Source of the DNA: an uncultured Prevotella sp.
Lineage (GTDB): Bacteria; Bacteroidota; Bacteroidia; Bacteroidales; Bacteroidaceae
Length of the DNA stretch: 50,964 bases
Assembly (NCBI GenBank): GCA_905233425.1
Contig: CAJOEC010000015.1
Location: forward strand, 1 to 50,964
Reading direction: 5' to 3'
The position numbers and the translations under genes were made by a program. This document shows positions 7,652 to 14,567 of this stretch, in pieces (within the stretch, counting starts at the first letter, position 1; each line of letters begins with the position of its first letter). The notes under the pieces were generated by a model. It was given only the letters and a program-made list of their open reading frames with translations. It ran no database searches and was not told where the DNA came from.

Positions 7652-8932
7652 CTACACCTCGTAAAAAGACATCAAAGTTCTTGCCCTCGTTATCTCCGGA
7701 AGCCGGTCTGAGAAACGTGTCTCCAACTCCGACAACATGGCTTTGGCCTCTTCTATCCTCTCTTCATCAACCAGTTTGAAAAGAGCGTCCAACTGTCGCT
7801 GCACGTCAATGTCCTTATCAGACTGATGAAGATAGAACTGAATGATGCTGCTGGCATCCAAGCCGTATGTGCTGACCGTTTCTGCAAGATAGTTACCGTC
7901 TCTATAGTCAAGCCTGTAAACAACGTTGCGCTCATTATCCTCCACACTTGTCATTACCATCGGGGCATGAGTGGAAACAACAAACTGGACCTTAGGGAAT
8001 GTATGTTGCAGAGCCTTGACAACTCTTGCCTGGAGCGAAGGATGCAGATGGTCGTCTATCTCATCCATACATACCACGCCCTCAGTCAGTTCACAGGCAT
8101 CAAGGCCATATAGCGGCCGATTCATGACACTGCATCTGAAAGCCAGGTCCATCACGGTATTCACCAGTCTCAGATAACCATCCGACAGGTCTTCAAACCG
8201 TACTTCTCTTCCGTCCGTGAAGATAAAATAAACATACCCCTGCTTGGGTCTGATGTCTACATCACGAATAATGCCACAACCTTCCTCTCCCAAAGCCTTC
8301 TTTAAAGCATTAACCACTACTGTCAGCTCCTCTTCGCCCTTTCCTCCTTCTTTCAACACTAACATCCTGTTTATCCAGTGCTTTGCAAGGAATCCACCTT
8401 TAAGACAGGAATAATAGCCAAAGGAGGGTGTCAAATAATAGTCCTTAAAGGCTTTTCCATTCACATCACCAAACTTAGAGTGAATATCATCAGTTGCGAA
8501 AAAGGCAAGTAGCGGCAGGGGGGTACTGCGATGGCAGCCATCCTCTTCTGCCACACGTTTATATAATTCCTTATTCTTAACATTAAACTCTTTCGCGTTC
8601 TTATATGTTGTTGCGGTCTTTTTCGATTCCCTGAAAATTGACACTTCCTCATCATCCCCTTCCGTCGTGAATACAATCTCCACAGGACGTGTCAGACTTT
8701 TCGACTCGTTAACCACACTATGATTAAAGTCATCCGAAGCTATACCAGCACACGAGGTGTTTTCATCACTGAACCCCTTGAAAAAGGCATTGAGAGCCAG
8801 TATCACACCTCGAATAACAGAAGTCTTACCACTGCCGTTATCGCCAATCAAAAGATTCACACCACGCTTGAAATCAAGGCTGTAGTCAGAGAAACATCTG
8901 AAACCTTTAAATTCTATTTTTGTGAGTATCAT
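7652..8932 (-). CDS. ptuA: PtuA-like AAA/ABC-type ATPase of a Septu-like defence system
   Basis: The 426 residues form a RecF/OLD-like ABC-type ATPase. Walker A is GDNGSGKTS near residue 30, the signature-like loop is LSDGYLRLV, Walker B is VVCMDEIDDHLHP and the H-loop is STHAP. ATPases of this class paired with a downstream HNH nuclease form the Septu anti-phage system, and the same pair also acts as the effector of retron-Ec78. No reverse transcriptase is in the window, so a stand-alone Septu is the best call. The AAA part is intact, while the nuclease partner carries an amber codon. A -7 element lies 44 bp upstream. The assignment rests on motif order and gene pairing. Confidence 0.82.
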   Translation of the reverse strand: MILTKIEFKGFRCFSDYSLDFKRGVNLLIGDNGSGKTSVIRGVILALNAFFKGFSDENTSCAGIASDDFNHSVVNESKSLTRPVEIVFTTEGDDEEVSIFRESKKTATTYKNAKEFNVKNKELYKRVAEEDGCHRSTPLPLLAFFATDDIHSKFGDVNGKAFKDYYLTPSFGYYSCLKGGFLAKHWINRMLVLKEGGKGEEELTVVVNALKKALGEEGCGIIRDVDIRPKQGYVYFIFTDGREVRFEDLSDGYLRLVNTVMDLAFRCSVMNRPLYGLDACELTEGVVCMDEIDDHLHPSLQARVVKALQHTFPKVQFVVSTHAPMVMTSVEDNERNVVYRLDYRDGNYLAETVSTYGLDASSIIQFYLHQSDKDIDVQRQLDALFKLVDEERIEEAKAMLSELETRFSDRLPEITRARTLMSFYEV

Positions 8933-8975
8933 ATTCTCATTTGTTTATGAAACTATTCTCTCATTCATACGACTG

Positions 8976-8983
8976 CAAAATTA
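8976..8983 (-). promoter_or_regulatory. -7 promoter element for the ptuA-ptuB unit
   Basis: TAATTTTG followed by CAG on the minus strand matches the -7 consensus and is well placed for the ATG at 8932. A TTTG at 9000-9003 is closer than the usual 19-21 bp. Confidence 0.5.
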
Positions 8984-9053
8984 GCAATTTTTTGCCAATC
9001 AAATTGCGCTTTCTGTTCATTTTTCTGTTTTTTTTGCACTTCCATAGAACAAA

Positions 9054-9256
9054 TGTTCTTTTTGCCTCGTTGGGCGGCAGGAATGCCACCTGGAATGTCT
9101 GGGAGAGAGGCCGGGGGCGTCTGGGAAAGAGGCTGGGCCTTCGCGTTTCACGGCGGACGGCGGAAACATTCACGGCGGCCGCTACGAAAGTTCACGGCGA
9201 CCGCAAAAATTATTCACGGCGGCCGCTAAAAATGTTCACAGCGTGCGCCACGAACT
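9054..9256. repeat. Composite intergenic repeat with five 22-bp units upstream of htpG
   Basis: The 448-bp gap 8933-9381 holds no gene. It contains a GGGCGGCAGGAATGCC motif (9073-9088), also found inverted at 43866-43885, then a GGGAGAGAGG/GGGAAAGAGG section. Five 22-bp units starting TTCACGGCGGCCGC follow (9147-9168, 9169-9190, 9191-9212, 9213-9234, 9235-9256). An inverted copy of the composite lies at 26947-27150. The units have no spacers, so this is not a CRISPR array. Confidence 0.8.
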
Positions 9257-9262
9257 GATTTA

Positions 9263-9296
9263 TCATCTGTGTGAGACAATTAGTCATCTGTGTGAG
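9263..9296 (+). promoter_or_regulatory. Direct repeat pair, candidate activator site for htpG
   Basis: TCATCTGTGTGAG occurs at 9263-9275 and again at 9284-9296, 21 bp apart (two helical turns). It ends about 30 bp upstream of the sigma-54-like promoter. This fits an activator binding site, by position only. Confidence 0.45.
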
Positions 9297-9324
9297 CTGG
9301 AAGAAATCCGTGATTTCTGCACTT

Positions 9325-9340
9325 TGGCACACTATTTGCA
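9325..9340 (+). promoter_or_regulatory. Sigma-54-like (-24/-12) promoter of htpG
   Basis: TGGCAC (9325-9330), 5 bp, then TTGCA (9336-9340) matches the -24/-12 consensus with exact spacing. Transcription would start near 9351, giving a leader of about 30 bases. No TAnnTTTG element is placed to serve htpG. Confidence 0.6.
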
Positions 9341-9381
9341 TAATACCCGATGGAACATTAACACATAACAAAAATAACAAT

Positions 9382-11442
9382 ATGCAAAAAGGTAACATCG
9401 GGGTTACGACTGAGAACATTTTCCCCGTCATCAAAAAGTTTCTCTATTCAGACCATGAGATATTCCTGCGCGAGATGGTGAGCAACGCCATCGATGCCAC
9501 GCAGAAGATGAAGACCCTTCAGGAGAAGGGCGAGTTCAAGGGCGAACTGGGCGACCTCACCGTGCGCGTGAGCCTCGACACCGACAAGGGCACCATCACC
9601 ATCAGCGACCACGGCATCGGCATGACCGAGGAGGAGATCGACAAGTACATCAACCAGATAGCCTTCTCGGGCGTCAGCGACTTCTTGGAGAAATACAAGG
9701 ACAATGTCAACAACATCATCGGACACTTCGGACTGGGATTCTACTCGTCGTTCATGGTGTCGAAGAAGGTGGAGATTGTCACAAAGAGCTATAAGGAGGA
9801 CTCGAAGGCCGTGAAATGGAGCTGCGACGGCAGCCCCGCCTTCGAGATTGACGACGCAGAGCGCGCCGAGCGCGGTACCGATGTCATCCTCTACATCGAC
9901 GACGACTGCAAGGAGTTCCTCGAGAAGTACAAGCTCGAAGGACTGCTCAACAAGTACTGCAAGTTCCTGCCCGTGCCCATCGCCTTCGGCAAGAAGCAGG
10001 AGTGGAGCAAGGACGAGAGCAAGATGGTGGACACCGAGGAGGACAATATAATAAATAATGTGGAGCCGCTGTGGACGAAGACACCGTCGACGCTGAAGGA
10101 CGAGGACTACAAGTCGTTCTACCGCACGCTCTACCCCATGCACGACGAGCCACTGTTCTGGATCCACCTCAACGTGGACTACCCCTTCCACCTGACGGGC
10201 ATCCTCTACTTCCCGCGCATCAAGAACAACATCGAGATCACGCGCAACAAGATTCAGCTCTACTGCAACCAGGTGTTTGTCACCGACCAGGTGGAGGGCA
10301 TCGTGCCCGAGTTCCTCACGCTGCTCCACGGTGTCATCGACTCGCCCGACATCCCGCTGAACGTCAGCCGCAGCTATCTGCAGAGCGACCGCGAGGTGAA
10401 GAAGATCTCGACCTACATCACAAAGAAGGTTGCCGACCGCCTGAAGGCCATCTTCAACGAGGACCGCAAGGCATACGAGGAGAAATGGGACGACCTGAAG
10501 CTCTTCATCAACTACGGCATACTGTCAGAGGCCGACTTCTACGACCGGGCAAAGGACTTCACACTGTTCAAGGACACCGAGGGGAAATATTTCACTTTCG
10601 ACGAATACAAGAAGCTCATAGAGGCATCGCAGAAGGACAAGGACGACACCCTGGTCTACCTCTACGCCACCGACCGCGAGGAGCAGTACAGCTACATCAA
10701 GGCCGCACAGGACAAGGGCTACTCGGTGCTGCTCATGGACGGACAGCTCGACGTGCCCACGGTGCAGACCTACGAGCAGAAGTTTGAGAAGAGCCGCTTC
10801 ACCCGCGTCGACGCCGACACCATCGACCGCCTCATACCTAAGGACGACAAGAAGGGCACGGAACTTGAGGCCGGCGTGTCTGCCAATCTGTCAGACCTGT
10901 TCAAGTCGCAGATGCCAAAGACCGAAAAGACGGAGTACATGGTCGAGGTGAGTGCCATGGGCGAGGAGCAGCGCCCCGTTCTGATAACACAGAACGAGTG
11001 GATGCGCCGCATGAAGGAGATGAGCCGCTACCAGCAGGGCATGGGCTTCTACGGACAGATGCCCGACTCGTACAACCTGGTGCTGAACAGCGACCACCCG
11101 CTTATAAAGCGCGTCATCGACGAGACACAGGCCGCTATCGGCGACACGCTGAAGCCCATCGAGGGTGAGATAAAGGGTCAGGAGGCACGTCTGGCCGCAC
11201 TGAACCAGATGCAGGGCAAGAAGAAGCCCGAGGAGATAACCCAGGAGGAGAAGGACGACAAGGCCAACACCCAGAAGGCCATCGACGAGCAGAAGGAGAA
11301 GCGCCAGCACGTCATCGCCGACTATGCCTCGAAGAACGACATCGTCCACCAGCTCATCGACCTGGCACTGTTGCAGAACGGAATGCTCAAGGGCGAGGCC
11401 CTCGACCGCTTCCTGCGCCGCTCAGTCGACCTGATCAAGTAA
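9382..11442 (+). CDS. htpG: Molecular chaperone HtpG (Hsp90)
   Basis: The 686 residues carry the GHKL ATP-binding motifs: REMVSNAIDA with the catalytic Glu and Asn, DHGIGM, GHFGLGFYSS and GTDVILYI. Middle and C-terminal Hsp90 domains follow, with the middle-domain string NVSRSYLQSD. Length is usual for Bacteroidales HtpG. I place the start at 9382 (MQKGNIGVTTENIFPV); the open upstream frame to 9271 crosses the promoter. It folds and protects client proteins under stress. The likely sigma-54-type promoter at 9325 and paired upstream repeats suggest special regulation. Its 3' end overlaps the convergent SGNH gene by 21 bp. No repeat insertions are seen, unlike the CAZyme genes. Confidence 0.97.
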   Translation: MQKGNIGVTTENIFPVIKKFLYSDHEIFLREMVSNAIDATQKMKTLQEKGEFKGELGDLTVRVSLDTDKGTITISDHGIGMTEEEIDKYINQIAFSGVSDFLEKYKDNVNNIIGHFGLGFYSSFMVSKKVEIVTKSYKEDSKAVKWSCDGSPAFEIDDAERAERGTDVILYIDDDCKEFLEKYKLEGLLNKYCKFLPVPIAFGKKQEWSKDESKMVDTEEDNIINNVEPLWTKTPSTLKDEDYKSFYRTLYPMHDEPLFWIHLNVDYPFHLTGILYFPRIKNNIEITRNKIQLYCNQVFVTDQVEGIVPEFLTLLHGVIDSPDIPLNVSRSYLQSDREVKKISTYITKKVADRLKAIFNEDRKAYEEKWDDLKLFINYGILSEADFYDRAKDFTLFKDTEGKYFTFDEYKKLIEASQKDKDDTLVYLYATDREEQYSYIKAAQDKGYSVLLMDGQLDVPTVQTYEQKFEKSRFTRVDADTIDRLIPKDDKKGTELEAGVSANLSDLFKSQMPKTEKTEYMVEVSAMGEEQRPVLITQNEWMRRMKEMSRYQQGMGFYGQMPDSYNLVLNSDHPLIKRVIDETQAAIGDTLKPIEGEIKGQEARLAALNQMQGKKKPEEITQEEKDDKANTQKAIDEQKEKRQHVIADYASKNDIVHQLIDLALLQNGMLKGEALDRFLRRSVDLIK

Positions 11443-12447
11443 CATAGTGTTGCATAATTCGTGGGCGACGGCTTCCGAAGCCTTGTACGACCAGTGCGAG
11501 TCGTTAACCATGAACACATCTTTCACGCCTCTTTCCACCAGTGGAAGGAGGCATTTTTTTGCCATTACGACGTGTGGTAGTGGGGTGTCGGTATGCTGTA
11601 GTATGCGCTCCAGGTCTTCGTTGACGGTCTTTGCGGGGAAGGTGTTCCCTGCGATGTGGCTCTGGTAGAGATCGTATTTGTCGACAGCCACGAGGATTAT
11701 CAGCTTTACGCCCCGCCTCTGCGCCTTTTCATACAATGTGGTGAACGCGCTGACAACCTTCGCCTCGGCATCCTTTGGGATGGCAGTACCGAGGGTGATG
11801 TCCTCGCGGTAGAAATAGAGCGTGCGGGGGTCGTCGTATGTGAAGAAGTCGCCGTCGAGCGTGGCGGAGTAGACGGGTGTGCTGAATCCCAGCCTGTACA
11901 TTATGAAGTCTCTGGCCCTGGCCGCCGACCAGTTGACGGCGGTCTTCTGGGGTAGCGCCGTGGCCAACTCGGTGACGTCGGGGCTGAACTTCAGGATGTT
12001 CTGCACAAATTCGCGCTCAATGTTCTCCACAACCATAAACCTTATGTTCGTCGAGTCGACGATGCCTCGGTCGAGCAGGTTGAAGGCATATTGCAGCGGA
12101 CTGCTGTACAGGTGGCGCTCGGTGTTGGCCACCGTGAAGCCGGCCTGGGCGATATAGTTCTGGTAGCCGCAGTTCTTCTGCTGCGAGAACGAGTCGCCGA
12201 TGGTGAGCACGTCGGCATGGACAGTCCTGAGGCCTTCGGTGGTGGCGATAGTGGCGAAGAGGGTGTCCTTTACCGTCTGGCGATCGAGCATCTCGTTGTA
12301 TTCATGGCCGAAGGGTATGCACACCAAGTGGCCAATGTCGCCGCTCATGCGCGGGCTGACGTAGAGTGAAATGTAGAACACGCAGCCAACGATGGCGAGC
12401 CAGAGGGGCAGCACGGTGTATGACAACTTCAGGAGGAACTTTTTCAT
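11422..12447 (-). CDS. AlgJ/DHHW-like SGNH-fold protein for polysaccharide O-acetylation
   Basis: About 341 residues with one N-terminal membrane anchor (YTVLPLWLAIVGCVFYISLY) and an extracytoplasmic SGNH-type domain. The nucleophile block is TIGDSFSQQ and the late Asp/His block is NDSHWSYKASEAVAHEL. Proteins of this kind act with an MBOAT partner to transfer acetyl groups to exopolysaccharide or cell-wall glycan. I place the start at 12447 (MKKFLLKLSY), 7 bp after the MBOAT stop; the upstream extension overlaps the MBOAT gene. It converges on htpG and their last 21 bp overlap. The polysaccharide target cannot be deduced. Confidence 0.85.
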   Translation of the reverse strand: MKKFLLKLSYTVLPLWLAIVGCVFYISLYVSPRMSGDIGHLVCIPFGHEYNEMLDRQTVKDTLFATIATTEGLRTVHADVLTIGDSFSQQKNCGYQNYIAQAGFTVANTERHLYSSPLQYAFNLLDRGIVDSTNIRFMVVENIEREFVQNILKFSPDVTELATALPQKTAVNWSAARARDFIMYRLGFSTPVYSATLDGDFFTYDDPRTLYFYREDITLGTAIPKDAEAKVVSAFTTLYEKAQRRGVKLIILVAVDKYDLYQSHIAGNTFPAKTVNEDLERILQHTDTPLPHVVMAKKCLLPLVERGVKDVFMVNDSHWSYKASEAVAHELCNTMLLDQVD

Positions 12448-12454
12448 GATGCCA

Positions 12455-13891
12455 TTAGAACTGGAAATATATGAATGTCTGCACTTTTCCCGAACAGGTG
12501 AAGATGACGTAGACAATGGCAGCATAGATGGCATAGCGCACAAGGGCCCAGCGGCAGAGGCCTGTGGAAGGCAGCTGCAGCGCGTGCTGCTTGTCCCGTT
12601 GCAGCCACTCCACGGCAATCAGGGCGACGGCGTAGAGCAGATAGGTCTTGCCGAAAATCATCTGGATCACGAACAGCCTGTTGGTGAACATGGCCTTGAG
12701 GAACCCCGCCGCCTGTTCCATCGTCTCGGCGCGGAAGATGATCCATCCGATGACGGCGAGAAAGAATGTCACGGCCATCTGCAGCGTCTCCTTGAAGCTG
12801 GGGAGCAGCGTCCTGCTTGTCGTGGGCTTGGTGTTGATGCCGAGGATGTTGCAGATGGCGAGGAGGGTGGCGTGATAGAGGCCCCAGACCACGAAAGTCC
12901 AGTTGGCGCCGTGCCACAGTCCGCTGACCGCCCACACCACGTAGACGTTGCGGATGGCCTTTGCCTTGGAGCAGCGGCTGCCGCCAAGGGGGAAATAGAT
13001 GTAGTCACGAAACCACGTCATCAGCGAGATGTGCCACCGCCGCCAGAACTCGGGTATGCTTCGTGAGAAATAGGGGAAATTGAAATTCTGCTTCAGGTTG
13101 ATGCCGAATAGCCGTGCACAGCCGATAGCGATATCGGAATAGCCGGAGAAGTCGCAGTAGATCTGGATGGTGAAGAACACGCCGAGGAGGAAGAGCGAGG
13201 CCACGGGCAGCTCCTCGTACTGGCTCCAATAGTCGTTGACCACCATGGCGCAGTTGTCGGCCACAACAAGTTTCTTCAGCAGTCCCCAGAGCATCTGCCT
13301 CATGCCGTCGACGGCGCGGGCATAGTCGAAGCGGCGGTCGCGCTGGAACTGCGGCAGCAGGTTAGTGGCCCTCTCAATGGGGCCGGCCACAAGCTGGGGG
13401 AAGAAGCTGATGTAGGCAAAGAACTCCACCGCGTCGTGGGTTGCGGGCAGCTTGCGCTGGTAGACATCGATGGTGTAGCTAAGCGCCTGGAAGGTGTAGA
13501 AGCTGATGCCCACCGGCAGCACCACCTCCAATGTTGCCCAGTCGAGATGGTAGCCGAAGAGCGAGGATAGCAGCGTGTCGAGGCTGTCGGCAAAGAAATT
13601 GTAGTATTTGAAGACACACAGTATGGCAATGTTGAGCACGATGTTTGCCGCGCTGACAGCCATCTGCCGCCGTCGCCTCCCCTCATTGCGCTCAAGCAGC
13701 AGACCGCTGCCATAGCTGCATGCCGACGTGAGGGCTATGAGCAACAGGAAACGCCAGTCCCACCAACCGTAGAACACGTAGCTGGCGACAACTACCAGCA
13801 TGTTCTGCCACCGCCGGGCACGGAACACAAACCAATAGAGCAGGAACACTATTGGCAGGAAGAGCATGAACTCAAACGAATTGAACAGCAT
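12455..13891 (-). CDS. MBOAT family O-acyltransferase (AlgI-like)
   Basis: The 478 residues are highly hydrophobic with 10 or more membrane segments and begin MLFNSFEFMLFLPIVFLLYW, the classic AlgI/DltB-type N-terminus. The conserved His lies in GLWHGANWTFVVWGLYHA; YCDFSGYSDIAIG and FNFPYFSRSIPEFWRRWHIS are also family signatures. It would move acetyl groups from the cytoplasm to an extracytoplasmic acceptor, together with the SGNH protein encoded next. The pair forms a two-gene unit. No polysaccharide synthesis genes lie nearby. Confidence 0.95.
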   Translation of the reverse strand: MLFNSFEFMLFLPIVFLLYWFVFRARRWQNMLVVVASYVFYGWWDWRFLLLIALTSACSYGSGLLLERNEGRRRRQMAVSAANIVLNIAILCVFKYYNFFADSLDTLLSSLFGYHLDWATLEVVLPVGISFYTFQALSYTIDVYQRKLPATHDAVEFFAYISFFPQLVAGPIERATNLLPQFQRDRRFDYARAVDGMRQMLWGLLKKLVVADNCAMVVNDYWSQYEELPVASLFLLGVFFTIQIYCDFSGYSDIAIGCARLFGINLKQNFNFPYFSRSIPEFWRRWHISLMTWFRDYIYFPLGGSRCSKAKAIRNVYVVWAVSGLWHGANWTFVVWGLYHATLLAICNILGINTKPTTSRTLLPSFKETLQMAVTFFLAVIGWIIFRAETMEQAAGFLKAMFTNRLFVIQMIFGKTYLLYAVALIAVEWLQRDKQHALQLPSTGLCRWALVRYAIYAAIVYVIFTCSGKVQTFIYFQF

Positions 13892-13916
13892 AGTCCAGCA
13901 TTAAATGCCCTGAAGA

Positions 13917-14393
13917 CTAATATTCTGTTTTGTCCTCCTTCTCACTCCACAGGCGGAAAGAGTGGAGGGCCTCATCCCTCAGCAGGGGGACGATGGGCAC
14001 GGTGCGCTCGTCGAGCGGGCGGTCAAGCTCCTCGTAGATGAAGTCATCGGCAAACTGTATGTCGCGTGCGTCCTTGCGGGTGTTGCCGTAGAAGATGCGG
14101 CTGATGCGCGCCCAGTAGATTGCGCCCAAGCACATGGGGCATGGCTCGCACGAGGTGTAGATGGTGCAGCCTGAGAGGTCGTAGGTGCCCAGCCGTCGGC
14201 AGGCCTCGCGTATGGTGTTCACCTCGGCATGGGCAGTAGGGTCGTTGTCGATGGTGACACTGTTGGCACTACCGGCGATGACCTCGCCGTCCTTGACAAT
14301 GACGGCACCGAAAGGACCGCCGCCACGCTTCACACTCTCGTCGGCCAGACGGATGGCCTGGCGCATGAACTCTCTGTCTTTTTCTTCAATCAT
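13917..14393 (-). CDS. Guanine deaminase-like nucleoside deaminase
   Basis: The 158-residue CMP/dCMP-deaminase-fold enzyme has the zinc and catalytic signature HAEVNTIREA, then TSCEPCPMCLGAIYWARI. The stretch ARISRIFYGNTRKDA and the length resemble Bacillus GuaD, which converts guanine to xanthine, rather than the tRNA deaminase TadA. Substrate remains an inference. It starts at 14393 and has its own -7 element at 14418-14425. It lies divergently from the GH31 operon. Confidence 0.88.
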   Translation of the reverse strand: MIEEKDREFMRQAIRLADESVKRGGGPFGAVIVKDGEVIAGSANSVTIDNDPTAHAEVNTIREACRRLGTYDLSGCTIYTSCEPCPMCLGAIYWARISRIFYGNTRKDARDIQFADDFIYEELDRPLDERTVPIVPLLRDEALHSFRLWSEKEDKTEY

Positions 14394-14417
14394 AATGGCA
14401 ATAGATTAAAACCGCCG

Positions 14418-14425
14418 CAAAGGTA
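14418..14425 (-). promoter_or_regulatory. -7 promoter element of the deaminase gene
   Basis: TACCTTTG followed by CGG on the minus strand lies 24 bp before the ATG at 14393. No clear -33 box. Confidence 0.45.
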
Positions 14426-14541
14426 CTCAGTTTTCGTCATTTCCCATGGATTTTGCTGTCGGAATTACGAAACTTTATGAATTTGCTACCATTCCGAAAG
14501 CCATTGCAACGTAAAAGCAACCTCATTAGCGGAAAAAATCG

Positions 14542-14549
14542 TAACTTTG
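14542..14549 (+). promoter_or_regulatory. -7 promoter element of the GH31-GH43-GH3-esterase-GH78 operon
   Basis: TAACTTTG followed by CAC lies 18 bp before the GH31 ATG at 14568. The -33 region is poor, which would fit activator dependence. No other promoter is evident until 27214. Confidence 0.55.
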
Positions 14550-14567
14550 CACAAAAAACTATAAACT

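Noticed and set aside
9147..9256. Possible CRISPR array
   Set aside because: The 22-bp units are contiguous, without unique spacers, and no cas genes are near.
6975..9381. Retron with msr-msd and reverse transcriptase
   Set aside because: The ATPase and HNH genes resemble retron-Ec78 partners, but no reverse transcriptase gene or obvious msr-msd hairpin precedes them; the upstream gap holds only repeats and promoters.
9448..10329. Long minus-strand open frame opposite htpG
   Set aside because: It mirrors the codon structure of htpG on the other strand; the product is a low-complexity Val/Leu/Glu/His-rich string without any fold signature.
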